A DNA stretch of 64,000 nucleotides from Flavobacterium sp. PMTSA4 (GTDB lineage Bacteria; Bacteroidota; Bacteroidia; Flavobacteriales; Flavobacteriaceae). The DNA is taken from assembly GCF_032098525.1 (NCBI RefSeq), contig NZ_CP134890.1, forward strand, positions 2,914,001 through 2,978,000. The letters are read 5' to 3'. Below are positions 43,711-52,792 of this stretch, piece by piece. Position numbers and translations under genes: made by a program. The notes under the pieces are model-generated. The model saw nothing but the letters and a program-made list of their open reading frames with translations. It was not told where the DNA came from and did not search any database. The stretch's first letter is position 1, and every line of letters starts with the position of its first letter.

Positions 43711-45114
43711 ATGGGAAACAAAAAAATATTTATTTTGTTGCCAGATGGCATTGGTTTAAGGAATTTTGCTTTTTCAAATTTTTATAAATTAGGTAAGAAT
43801 TATGGAAATGAAATAGTTTTTTGGAATAATACAATGTTTTCACTTTCTGAATTAAATTTTCCAGAAATTAAAATTGAAAATGCAAAAACACATCCACTTA
43901 CCGATATTTATAAAAGAGCAAAAATTGAAATAGAATTAAACTTAAATAAAAAAAGAGCAAATGATTCTATTTATGATAGTTATAAATTTTCAGCTTCTAA
44001 AAAAGGGATAAAAAATGGTATCAAGTATATCATTTTGCGAATCATTATTGCGATGAACAATTCAAATAATGGCTTAGAAAGAATAAGGAAAAAAATAGGA
44101 GTATTAGAAAGAAAGACAAAATTGTATCATGATAGTCTTGAAACTTTAAAAAATGAAAAGCCTGATTTTGTTTTTTGTACAAATCAAAGAGTAATGTTAG
44201 GGATAGCGCCGTTACTTGCTGCCAATGATTTAGGAATTCCAACGGGAACATTTATTTTTTCATGGGATAATTTACCAAAGGCTACAAAAATAATTGATGC
44301 TGATTTTTATTTTGTTTGGAGTTTGTATATGAAAAACGAATTACTTTATTATTATCCAAATATTAAAGAAATACAAATCAAAATATCAGGAACACCACAA
44401 TTTGAAATGCATTTTGACAATGAGAAATTGGAGGAGAAAACCATATTTTTTAATAAGCATTCATTAGATATTAATAAAAAATATATTTGCTTTACTGGAG
44501 ATGATACTGTAACAAGTCCTGATGATCCATGTTATTTATCTGATTTAGCCATAGCAATTCAACAATTAAATTTAAAAGGTTTTAATTTAGGTATTCTTTT
44601 TAGAAGATGTCCTGTAGATTTTTCTAATAGATATGATTATGTTTTAGATAAATTTAAAGATGAAATCACTTCAATTAATCCAGCATGGACACCTTTAACT
44701 GAATCTTGGAACACTATTTTGCCTCAAAAAGAAGATGATAGTTTGTTATCAAGTATTGCTGAGTATAGCGAAATGGTTGTTAATTTAGGATCATCAACGA
44801 TTTTTGACTTTATCGCGCACAAAAAACCATGTGGGTATTTTAGATACAATCAGAAGGAACAACTTAATGAAAAATGGAATATACATACCTGTTATAAATT
44901 TGTTCACTTCAGGTCAATGCCAAATAATGCACCTGTTTTTTGGATGGATTCTCCAATTGAAATTGAAGAAACGATAAAACGGGTATTAAATTCAGATTCA
45001 AATGAAGTTATGAGTAATGCCCAAAAATGGTTTGAAAAAATCAATTATCATCCACCTCAATTGGCATCTGAGCGAATTTGGAGAGCTATTGATGAAATAA
45101 TAAATTCTAATTAA
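43711..45114 (+). CDS. Uncharacterised surface-carbohydrate protein, possible GT-B enzyme
   Basis: 467 residues, not firmly recognised. It opens with KKIFILLPDGIGLRNFAFSN and contains VFCTNQRVMLGIAPLLAAND, GTFIFSWDNLPKATK, KISGTPQFEMHFD, ICFTGDDTVTSP and VVNLGSSTIFDF. The alternating strand-loop pattern and the GTPQFE...D element recall the GT-B-like protein at 6839. Lacking a signal or membrane helices, it is probably cytoplasmic. Its stop overlaps the next glycosyltransferase start by one base. A CMP- or CDP-sugar transferase is a guess. Confidence 0.45.
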   Translation: MGNKKIFILLPDGIGLRNFAFSNFYKLGKNYGNEIVFWNNTMFSLSELNFPEIKIENAKTHPLTDIYKRAKIEIELNLNKKRANDSIYDSYKFSASKKGIKNGIKYIILRIIIAMNNSNNGLERIRKKIGVLERKTKLYHDSLETLKNEKPDFVFCTNQRVMLGIAPLLAANDLGIPTGTFIFSWDNLPKATKIIDADFYFVWSLYMKNELLYYYPNIKEIQIKISGTPQFEMHFDNEKLEEKTIFFNKHSLDINKKYICFTGDDTVTSPDDPCYLSDLAIAIQQLNLKGFNLGILFRRCPVDFSNRYDYVLDKFKDEITSINPAWTPLTESWNTILPQKEDDSLLSSIAEYSEMVVNLGSSTIFDFIAHKKPCGYFRYNQKEQLNEKWNIHTCYKFVHFRSMPNNAPVFWMDSPIEIEETIKRVLNSDSNEVMSNAQKWFEKINYHPPQLASERIWRAIDEIINSN

Positions 45115-46256
45115 TGAAGATAGCCTTTTTAACATCTGAATTTCCTCATCCCAAAATAGGTTCATCTGGCGGAATTGGAACAAGTATTTATAATTTATCA
45201 AAAGGATTAATTCAACTTGGGCATGAAGTATCAATTCTAATTTATGGCCAAAATGAAGATGATTTTTTTGTAGAAAACGCCATTTCATATTACAGAATTA
45301 AGAATGTTAAATTAAAAGGTTTTTCAAGGCTTTTAACCCAAAAAAAAATTCAAAATTTAATTAATAGATTATTCGAAGAAAAAAAAATTGATTTAATTGA
45401 AGCGCCTGATTGGACTGGAATTTCATCAAATATTAAACCAAATTGTCCTGTAGTAATTCGATTAAATGGTTCAGACACCTATTTTTGTCATTTAGAAAAA
45501 CGGCCAGTTAAGTTTATTAATAAATATCGTGAAAGAAAAGCACTTCAAAATGCAAATGGTTTAATATCAGTGAGTAAGTTTACTGCAGATATAACTAATA
45601 ATTTATTTAGCTTAAATAGAAATTTTACAATTATTCCAAATAGTATAGATGTTGAGAAATTTTCAAATGTTTCATTTAGTGATAGAAATGAAAATACAAT
45701 TTTGTATTTTGGTACATTAATTAGAAAAAAAGGATTACTCGAGTTACCATTAATTTTTAACGAAATTTATAAAATTAATAATCAAGTAAAATTAATATTG
45801 ATTGGTCGAGATGCTTCTGATGTTATTTCTGGTAATAAATCAACATGGAAAATGATGGAAGATTTATTTGATGAAAATGCAAAAAAAAATGTAGATTATT
45901 TGGGAAGTAAAGATTATAGCGAAATAAAAGAATATATATGCGAATCTACAATATGTGTTTTTCCAACATTTGCTGAGGCTTTACCTGTTTCATGGATAGA
46001 AGCTATGGCTTTGGAAAAAGCAATTGTAGCTTCTGATATAGGTTGGGCAAATGAAGTCATCAATGATGGAGTTGAAGGTTTTTTAGTAAATCCAAAAGAT
46101 CATCTTCAATATGCTCAAAAAGTTATGCAATTAATCCATGATAAAAATCTAAGAACTCAATTTGGAGTTGAAGCCAGAAAGAAAGTCATTAAAAAATTCA
46201 GTATTGAAGTTGTTGCAAAACAGAGTTTTGAATTTTATCAAAAAGTAGTCAAATGA
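45114..46256 (+). CDS. Glycosyltransferase family 4
   Basis: 380-residue GT-B enzyme. IAFLTSEFPHPKIGSSGGIG at the N-terminus, VIRLNGSDTYFC mid-way, TILYFGTLIRKKGLLELP and VFPTFAEALPVSWIEAMALEK with the EX7E motif. Overlaps the following methyltransferase by four bases. Likely adds one sugar of a repeat unit; specificity unknown. Confidence 0.87.
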   Translation: MKIAFLTSEFPHPKIGSSGGIGTSIYNLSKGLIQLGHEVSILIYGQNEDDFFVENAISYYRIKNVKLKGFSRLLTQKKIQNLINRLFEEKKIDLIEAPDWTGISSNIKPNCPVVIRLNGSDTYFCHLEKRPVKFINKYRERKALQNANGLISVSKFTADITNNLFSLNRNFTIIPNSIDVEKFSNVSFSDRNENTILYFGTLIRKKGLLELPLIFNEIYKINNQVKLILIGRDASDVISGNKSTWKMMEDLFDENAKKNVDYLGSKDYSEIKEYICESTICVFPTFAEALPVSWIEAMALEKAIVASDIGWANEVINDGVEGFLVNPKDHLQYAQKVMQLIHDKNLRTQFGVEARKKVIKKFSIEVVAKQSFEFYQKVVK

Positions 46257-47056
46257 AAAAAGCTATAAAAAAAATTTTGAGTAAAATTTTCCCAAAGGGA
46301 AATGTGAAAGAAAAATTTAAACTCCATTATTATAGTTTTTTTAAACCAAAGAATGTTTTATTTGAGGTTGGTACTGTGTCAGATAAAATTATCTATATAA
46401 CAAAATTTGATAATATATCAATAAAAACAAATGAAGCACTTTATCCAATTGTAGATGATTTCAACTATTATCAACATTTCTATAAAGTTAAACAAAACGA
46501 TATAGTAATTGATGCTGGAGCTAATTGTGGTCATTTATCTATTTTCTTTTCAAAAATAGTTGGTTCCAATGGTAAGATTTTTGCTTTCGAGCCTGATAAA
46601 TTCAACATAGAACGAATATTAAAAAATATTAGTTTAAATGATGATTTGAGTAACAATATTCAAATAGAAGATGTATTACTTTGGGATAAAAATGAATTAA
46701 TTAGTTTTTATGAAGCAGGCACAGTAGGTTCATCAGCTGTTTGGATGCCAGATGACGAACTTTGTGTAAAAAAACAAGCAGTTCGCATAGATGATTGGGT
46801 AAAAAATAATAATATCCAAAAACTAGATTTTATAAAAATGGATATTGAAGGAGCAGAAATTGAAGCTCTTGATGGTTGTATTGAAACCATTAAAACTCTT
46901 AGACCTAATTTTGCAATCGCTTCGTATCATTTTGTTAATGGAGAACAAACTTTTATTAAGGTTGAGCAATTTTTTTCTGCAATGAATTATCCATACAAAA
47001 CTGTGAAATTTAGAGGCACAGAAATCATTACTTTTGCAGGTTTTAATTTGAAATAA
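46253..47056 (+). CDS. FkbM-family methyltransferase (copy 2)
   Basis: 267 residues. IVIDAGANCGHLSIFFSKIV (about residue 84) is the SAM motif, IFAFEPDKFN follows, and FIKMDIEGAEIEALDG is the FkbM acidic motif. Coupled to the preceding GT4 gene, it may O-methylate the sugar that enzyme adds. It is a separate family member from that at 27387, with different N- and C-terminal regions. Confidence 0.84.
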   Translation: MKKAIKKILSKIFPKGNVKEKFKLHYYSFFKPKNVLFEVGTVSDKIIYITKFDNISIKTNEALYPIVDDFNYYQHFYKVKQNDIVIDAGANCGHLSIFFSKIVGSNGKIFAFEPDKFNIERILKNISLNDDLSNNIQIEDVLLWDKNELISFYEAGTVGSSAVWMPDDELCVKKQAVRIDDWVKNNNIQKLDFIKMDIEGAEIEALDGCIETIKTLRPNFAIASYHFVNGEQTFIKVEQFFSAMNYPYKTVKFRGTEIITFAGFNLK

Positions 47057-47066
47057 ATAACCTTCA

Positions 47067-48605
47067 ATGATTATTCTTTATCATAATAAATCAAAAATTA
47101 TATCTATTGTTTCCAAAGTAGAAATAGATTCTTCTAATGAAATAAATAAAAACATTATTAGTGTTTTACTTGATTTTGCAGATAGATTTGATGATGAAAT
47201 TATAGTTTGGTGTCATGAAAATGAAAGAGAAAATTTGAACATTGATGAAGTAGAGTCATTGTTTCATCACAAAAAGCTACTGTTAAGTTATGATTATTCA
47301 GAAAATAATTATTTCGATAGAAGACTAGGTTATGTAGAAGATTCAAATTTTGTTAATGTAAAAAAAAAGATAAAATATCCAACATGGTTAATGAGTAGTA
47401 AAGTTGGAGCAATTCACACTTCAGTTTTAAAAGCTTGTAAAATCAATTTAAAGGAGGAAACTAATTTTGATTATTTTCTTAATTCTTTTGCAAAAAGAGC
47501 AATGCAGTTCGGTCTTTTATGCTATTCAGAACCGAAATTATTAAAAAAAATCAGCAAATTAAACTTAACTAAAGAAGCAAGTCTTAGTGAGCTTTTTAAA
47601 TTTACAAAACAGCATTATAAAATGCGATGGATTTTTTTATTGTTTTTAAATATATTTTTATTTGAAAAAAAGGTTCCATTATATCCGTTTTTACAATCAC
47701 TTTTTTACAGACAAAGAAGTTTTAATCCAGATAATTTGAATAAGATATTAATTAATTCAAATAAAAAGATAATAGATGTTGGAACGATTGATGTTTTAAT
47801 TCCAACAATTGGACGAGATGAATATTTACTAAATGTTTTAAATAATTTATCATCACAAACTTATTTACCCAAAAATGTTATAATTATCGAACAAAATCCT
47901 GAAAAAAATGGTGTTTCAAGTTTAGATTTTTTAAAAAACAAAAGCTGGCCGTTTCAAATAAAACATCATTTCACTAATCAAACAGGCGCTTGTAATGCTA
48001 GAAATATTGGACTGCAATATGTTGAAAGTGAATTTACTTTTTTTGCAGATGATGATATTGTTTTTGAAAACGATTTAATCGAGAAAGCAATGCTTTCATT
48101 ACAGGAAACAGGTAATGAAATTATTTTAGTAGCATGTCTTTTAAAAGAGCAACCATTGCAAGTTCAAGAAGCAAAACAATTTAACTACTTTGGAGCTGGA
48201 CATGCTTTTGTAAAGTCTTCTTGTTTTACAGATTTAAAATTTAATACAGCTTATGAATTTGGTTTTGGCGAAGATGATGATTTTGGCATGCAAATGAGAT
48301 ACAAAGGATATGATATATTGTATATTTCAACCTCGAGAATTACCCATTTAAAGGCTCCAATTGGTGGTTTCAGAACCAAGCCAATACTGAAATGGCATTC
48401 CGATATAATTCAACCAAAACCGTCACCAACCGTTATGTTGTTTAGGTTATTGTATAATACTAAAGAACAAATAAATAGTTATAAGGTTACTTTGTTTTTT
48501 AAGAATTTAAATGGTCAATTTTTGAAAAATCCATTTGGATATATTAAATTATTTAGTGAAAAATGGAATAGAAGTCTTTTTTGGGCTAATGAATTAAACC
48601 GCTAG
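47067..48605 (+). CDS. Two-part glycosyltransferase: unknown N-terminal region plus GT2 domain
   Basis: 512 residues. Residues about 1-230 are an uncertain N-terminal region with IIVWCHENERE and YPTWLMSSKVGAIHTSVLKA, possibly a degenerate GT-A domain. From about residue 240 a GT2 domain follows: IDVLIPTIGRDEYLLNVLNN, QTGACNARNIGL, FFADDDIVFENDLI and FGFGEDDDFGMQMRYKG. The FADDD and GEDDD motifs are intact, so the C-terminal domain is probably active. It heads a run of three GT2 genes with related catalytic motifs. Confidence 0.75.
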   Translation: MIILYHNKSKIISIVSKVEIDSSNEINKNIISVLLDFADRFDDEIIVWCHENERENLNIDEVESLFHHKKLLLSYDYSENNYFDRRLGYVEDSNFVNVKKKIKYPTWLMSSKVGAIHTSVLKACKINLKEETNFDYFLNSFAKRAMQFGLLCYSEPKLLKKISKLNLTKEASLSELFKFTKQHYKMRWIFLLFLNIFLFEKKVPLYPFLQSLFYRQRSFNPDNLNKILINSNKKIIDVGTIDVLIPTIGRDEYLLNVLNNLSSQTYLPKNVIIIEQNPEKNGVSSLDFLKNKSWPFQIKHHFTNQTGACNARNIGLQYVESEFTFFADDDIVFENDLIEKAMLSLQETGNEIILVACLLKEQPLQVQEAKQFNYFGAGHAFVKSSCFTDLKFNTAYEFGFGEDDDFGMQMRYKGYDILYISTSRITHLKAPIGGFRTKPILKWHSDIIQPKPSPTVMLFRLLYNTKEQINSYKVTLFFKNLNGQFLKNPFGYIKLFSEKWNRSLFWANELNR

Positions 48606-48606
48606 A

Positions 48607-49599
48607 ATGATGAATTTCACTTTAATAGTTTGTACTTATATGCGTCCTAATCCGTTACTGAAATTATTAAGTTCAGTAAAAGAACAAACTTTGTATCCAA
48701 ATGAAATTATTATAGTTGATGGTTCAACAGACTTGAAAACTAAAGAAATACTAGAAATTAATCATTTTGAAAATTTGAACTACTTCTTAGTTGATGAAAA
48801 TGATAGAGGTCTAACTAAACAGCGAAATTATGGGATTAGAAATTCTTCAAAAAATTCAAAAATCATTTGTTTTCTCGATGATGATACTATTTTAGAAAAG
48901 AATTATTTTGAAGAGCTAATTTCAACTTATGATATTTATCCTGAAGCACTAGGAGTTGGTGGATTTATTACTAATGAGGTAAATTGGGAAAAAGTTACAG
49001 AAGACTATGTTCCCAATATTAATGAATTTTTTTTTGATGGTTGGAAAAGAAAAGAAGGTAGCAGATTTGTTTTACGAAAAAAATTAGGATTAGATAGTAA
49101 CCTAAAACCAGGCTATTTGCCTGAATTTTCTAATGGAAGAAGTGTTGGTTTTTTACCTCCATCAGATAAAATTTATCAAGTTGAGCAATTAAAAGGCGGC
49201 GTTTCTTCATTTAAAAGAATTGTTTTTGATACTTTTCAATTTTCTCCTTATTTTGAAGGTTATGGTTTATATGAAGACGCTGATTTTACTTTGAGAGTTT
49301 CCAAAACTGGAACTTTATACGTTAATACAAAAGCAAGATTGTCTCATTTTCATGATTTTTCAGGAAGACCAAACAAATTCCGATACGGGAAAATGGTTGT
49401 TAGAAACGGTTGGTATGTTTGGAGAGTAAAATTTCCAAATCCATCTATAAAAGCTAGAATAAAATGGAATGCAATTGTTTTATTATTAACTTTTATATTG
49501 TTAAAAAATGTTTTTAAAAGTGGTAAAGGGAAAGAAGCCATTAGTGAGTTTTTTGGAAGAATTTCGGGTTGGTTCTCGTTAATAATTAAAATCAAATGA
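48607..49599 (+). CDS. Glycosyltransferase family 2 (tandem pair, copy 1)
   Basis: 330-residue GT-A enzyme: FTLIVCTYMRPNPLLKLLSS, IVDGSTD, GLTKQRNYGI and CFLDDDTILEKNYFEEL. The segments FEGYGLYEDADFTLRVSKTG and LSHFHDFSGRPNKFRYGKM recur in the following gene. The likely acid/base region EDADF is intact. A second ATG lies one codon later. It overlaps the next gene by four bases. Confidence 0.86.
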   Translation: MMNFTLIVCTYMRPNPLLKLLSSVKEQTLYPNEIIIVDGSTDLKTKEILEINHFENLNYFLVDENDRGLTKQRNYGIRNSSKNSKIICFLDDDTILEKNYFEELISTYDIYPEALGVGGFITNEVNWEKVTEDYVPNINEFFFDGWKRKEGSRFVLRKKLGLDSNLKPGYLPEFSNGRSVGFLPPSDKIYQVEQLKGGVSSFKRIVFDTFQFSPYFEGYGLYEDADFTLRVSKTGTLYVNTKARLSHFHDFSGRPNKFRYGKMVVRNGWYVWRVKFPNPSIKARIKWNAIVLLLTFILLKNVFKSGKGKEAISEFFGRISGWFSLIIKIK

Positions 49600-50597
49600 A
49601 GTTTACTTTAATAATCTGTACATACATGAGGCCAAAAGCCTTGCTGGATTTATTACATTCAGTAAAAACACAAACTTTGTATCCAGATGAAATTATTATT
49701 GTTGATGGTTCAACTGATGAAAGGACTAAAGAAATTCTAGAGAGAAATTCTTTTGAAAAGCTAAACTATTTTTTAGTTGAAAAGGAAAATAGAGGTTTAA
49801 CGAAACAACGAAATTTTGGTATTTCCAAAACTTCAAATCAATCGGAGATAATTTGTTTTCTGGATGATGATACAATTTTGGAATTAAATTATTTTGAAGA
49901 AATTATTAATGCCTTTAAAAATGACTCTAACGTAGTTGGTGTTTCAGGAATTGCTACCAACGAAAATCAATGGATTAAAAAGGAAGCCAATAAAAAATAT
50001 AGCAAATTTAAGTTTTATCATTTTGAAGATTATGTTTATCCAGAAGGATTAAGAAACGTAATTAGAAATATAGTAGGACTTCAATCTGGTTTAGGTTCAG
50101 GACAAATGCCAGAATTCTCTAATGGTAGAAATTGTGGTTTTCCTTTAAATGGAAAAACATATGAAGTTGATTTATTGATGGGAATGTCATTCAGTTTTAG
50201 AAGAATTGTTTTTGATAACATTAAGTTTTCGACTTATTTTGAAGGATATGGTTTGTATGAAGATGCTGATTATAGTATTAGAGCTCAAAAATTTGGAAAA
50301 AATGTTGTAACAACAAAAGCTCAGCTTAGTCATTTTCACAATCAGGATGGAAGACCTAATAAATATCAATATGGAAAAATGGTAGCCAGAAATGGTTGGT
50401 ATGTATGGAGGTTGAAATATCCCAAACCATCTTTTATTGCAAGAATAAAATGGAATTCAATTTTAATATTGTTGACAGTTATAAGATTTAGCAATATATT
50501 TACCACTAATAAAAAATTTGAAGCACTTACAGAATCTTGTGGAAGAATTGTAGGTTGGATTAGTTTACTTTATAACAGACCAAAAATTGAAGTTTAA
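49596..50597 (+). CDS. Glycosyltransferase family 2 (tandem pair, copy 2)
   Basis: 333-residue close paralogue of the preceding gene, matching along the whole chain: FTLIICTYMRPKALLDLLHS, IVDGSTD, GLTKQRNFGI, CFLDDDTILELNYFEE, FEGYGLYEDADYSIRAQKFG, LSHFHNQDGRPNKYQYGKM. The pair is a clear tandem duplication; variation is greatest around residues 120-190, probably the acceptor region. Confidence 0.86.
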   Translation: MKFTLIICTYMRPKALLDLLHSVKTQTLYPDEIIIVDGSTDERTKEILERNSFEKLNYFLVEKENRGLTKQRNFGISKTSNQSEIICFLDDDTILELNYFEEIINAFKNDSNVVGVSGIATNENQWIKKEANKKYSKFKFYHFEDYVYPEGLRNVIRNIVGLQSGLGSGQMPEFSNGRNCGFPLNGKTYEVDLLMGMSFSFRRIVFDNIKFSTYFEGYGLYEDADYSIRAQKFGKNVVTTKAQLSHFHNQDGRPNKYQYGKMVARNGWYVWRLKYPKPSFIARIKWNSILILLTVIRFSNIFTTNKKFEALTESCGRIVGWISLLYNRPKIEV

Positions 50598-50603
50598 ATC
50601 ATA

Positions 50604-51722
50604 ATGACATTTTGCATTATAACACATGTTTCTCATGGAATGGATAATGGTGAATACTATGCTTATTCTCCGTATGTTAGGGAAATGAATATTTGGTCAA
50701 AATATGTAGATAAAATTATTCTTGTAGCACCATTAGATTTAAACAATCAAAAAGCTATTGATTCAAAATATTCTCATCAAGATATAGATTTTATATCCGT
50801 ACCATCTTTTAATTTTTTATCAATAAAATCATCTCTCAAAACTTTTTTTATGTTGCCAATAATTTCTTTTGAGATTTTTAAGGCAATGAAAAAATCGGAT
50901 CATATTCATTTACGTTGTCCTGGTAATATGGGTTTACTAGGTTGTATCATTCAAATTTTATTTCCTAGTAAACAAAAAACAGCAAAGTATGCTGGAAATT
51001 GGGATTATAATTCTAGGCAACCATTAAGTTACAGACTGCAACGGTGGATATTAAAAAATACTTTTTTAACAAAAAATATTCAGGTTCTGGTTTATGGAAA
51101 TTGGAATGACAATTCAAAAAACATTAAGCCATTCTTCACAGCAAGCTATTCGGATAATGATAAAATTGAATTAGTTCAAAAAAAATTAACTGGCAAACTC
51201 TCATTTCTTTTTGTTGGCTCACTTTCTAGAGGAAAACAACCTTTATATGCAATTCAACTTATAGAAAAACTTATTGAAAATGGTTTAGATGTAAAGTTAA
51301 GTTTGTATGGTGATGGAGCAGAAAAAATAAAATTGGAAAAATATATTTTTGAAAAAAAAATTGAGAATCGAGTTTTTATAAAAGGAAATCAGAATCAAGA
51401 AACAATAAAAAAAGCCTATCTAGAAAATCATTTTGTTATATTGCCTTCACAAAGTGAAGGATGGCCAAAAGTAGTAGCAGAGGCAATGTTTTTGGGTTGT
51501 TTGCCAATTGCAACAAAAGTTTCCTGTTTACCTAATATGTTAGATAATGGAGAAAGAGGAATATTATTAGAAATGAAAAAAGAGGAAGATGTTGAAAGGA
51601 TTAAATCTTTGATTGAAAATGATGGTTTGTATCAGCAAAAAATAAAAAAAGGCGTTGAATGGTCAAGACAATTTACAATTGAATTGTTTGAAGATGAAAT
51701 CAAAAAATTAGTAAAATCATGA
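50604..51722 (+). CDS. Glycosyltransferase family 4
   Basis: 372 residues of GT-B type. The N-terminal half contains HVSHGMDNGEYYAYSPYVRE and IHLRCPGNMGLLG; the C-terminal half has FLFVGSLSRGKQPLYAIQLI, SLYGDGAEKI and LPSQSEGWPKVVAEAMFLGC with conserved glutamates. Overlaps the next gene by four bases. Specificity unknown. Confidence 0.85.
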   Translation: MTFCIITHVSHGMDNGEYYAYSPYVREMNIWSKYVDKIILVAPLDLNNQKAIDSKYSHQDIDFISVPSFNFLSIKSSLKTFFMLPIISFEIFKAMKKSDHIHLRCPGNMGLLGCIIQILFPSKQKTAKYAGNWDYNSRQPLSYRLQRWILKNTFLTKNIQVLVYGNWNDNSKNIKPFFTASYSDNDKIELVQKKLTGKLSFLFVGSLSRGKQPLYAIQLIEKLIENGLDVKLSLYGDGAEKIKLEKYIFEKKIENRVFIKGNQNQETIKKAYLENHFVILPSQSEGWPKVVAEAMFLGCLPIATKVSCLPNMLDNGERGILLEMKKEEDVERIKSLIENDGLYQQKIKKGVEWSRQFTIELFEDEIKKLVKS

Positions 51723-52792
51723 GAATACTTCAAGTTATTGATTCATTAGAAATTGGTGGTGCTGAAAGAATGGCTATAAATTATGCAAATGGGTTAGCTG
51801 ATAAAATAGAATTTTCAGGAATAGTTGTTACTAGAAAAGAAGGAGAATTGAAATCCAAATTGAATACTAATGTTTCCTATTTGTTTTTAGATAAGAGAAA
51901 AATAGTTGATTTTAGAGCGCTAAAAAAGTTAAAAAAATACTGTAAAGAAAATAAAATAACTCATTTACATCCGCACAGCACTTCTTATTTTTTTATTTTT
52001 TTATTTCATTTTTTTTTAAGAGATGTAAAGATTATATGGCATGATCATTACGGATTGAGCGAGTTTTTATCTAAAAGAAAGTCTCTTGTTCTTAAAATAG
52101 CTTCTAGATTTTTTCAAGGTATTATTTCAGTTAATTATCAATTAAAAGAATGGGCTGAAAAGGAATTGTATTGTAAAAATGTTATTTATTTACCCAATTT
52201 CACGTCTATTGAAACATCAGAAGAAAAAAACACAAAGCTGTCGGGTTTAGAAGGGAAAAGGATTTTGTGTTTAGCAAATCTTAGAATTCAAAAAAATCAT
52301 TTTTTTTTAATTGAAATAGCTAAAAAAATAAAAGAAACTCATCCGGATTGGACTTTTCATTTAGTAGGTAAAGATTTTAATGATAGTTATTCACTAACTC
52401 TGAGGGAAAAAATTCAATTTGAAAATCTGCAAAATACTGTTTTTATTTATGGCTCAAAAAATGATACCTCAAACATCATTAACCAATCTGAAATATGTAT
52501 TTTTACCTCAAGTTCAGAAGGATTACCTGTTGCTTTATTAGAATTTGGACTTCATTCAAAAGCGGTAGTTTCAACTTCAGTTGGAGAAATTCCATTGATA
52601 ATTAAAAATGATAAGAATGGACTTTTAGTAGATGTTGATGATGTTGAAGGTTTTAACTCTGCGTTAAATTCTTTAATAAATAATTCAGAATTAAGAAACC
52701 AAATTGGCATGAATTTGCATGATACTATTTTAAAAAATAATTCCGAGGAAGCTGTTTTAAATCAATACCTTAGTTGGTTAAATTCAAATTAA
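51719..52792 (+). CDS. Glycosyltransferase family 4
   Basis: 357-residue GT-B enzyme: ILQVIDSLEIGGAERMAINY, LHPHSTSYFF, KIIWHDHYGLSEF, ILCLANLRIQKNHFFLIEIA and IFTSSSEGLPVALLEFGLHS. The GGAERM start resembles the gene at 9328. Its stop (TAA) shares a base with the ATG of the next gene at 52792. Confidence 0.86.
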   Translation: MRILQVIDSLEIGGAERMAINYANGLADKIEFSGIVVTRKEGELKSKLNTNVSYLFLDKRKIVDFRALKKLKKYCKENKITHLHPHSTSYFFIFLFHFFLRDVKIIWHDHYGLSEFLSKRKSLVLKIASRFFQGIISVNYQLKEWAEKELYCKNVIYLPNFTSIETSEEKNTKLSGLEGKRILCLANLRIQKNHFFLIEIAKKIKETHPDWTFHLVGKDFNDSYSLTLREKIQFENLQNTVFIYGSKNDTSNIINQSEICIFTSSSEGLPVALLEFGLHSKAVVSTSVGEIPLIIKNDKNGLLVDVDDVEGFNSALNSLINNSELRNQIGMNLHDTILKNNSEEAVLNQYLSWLNSN

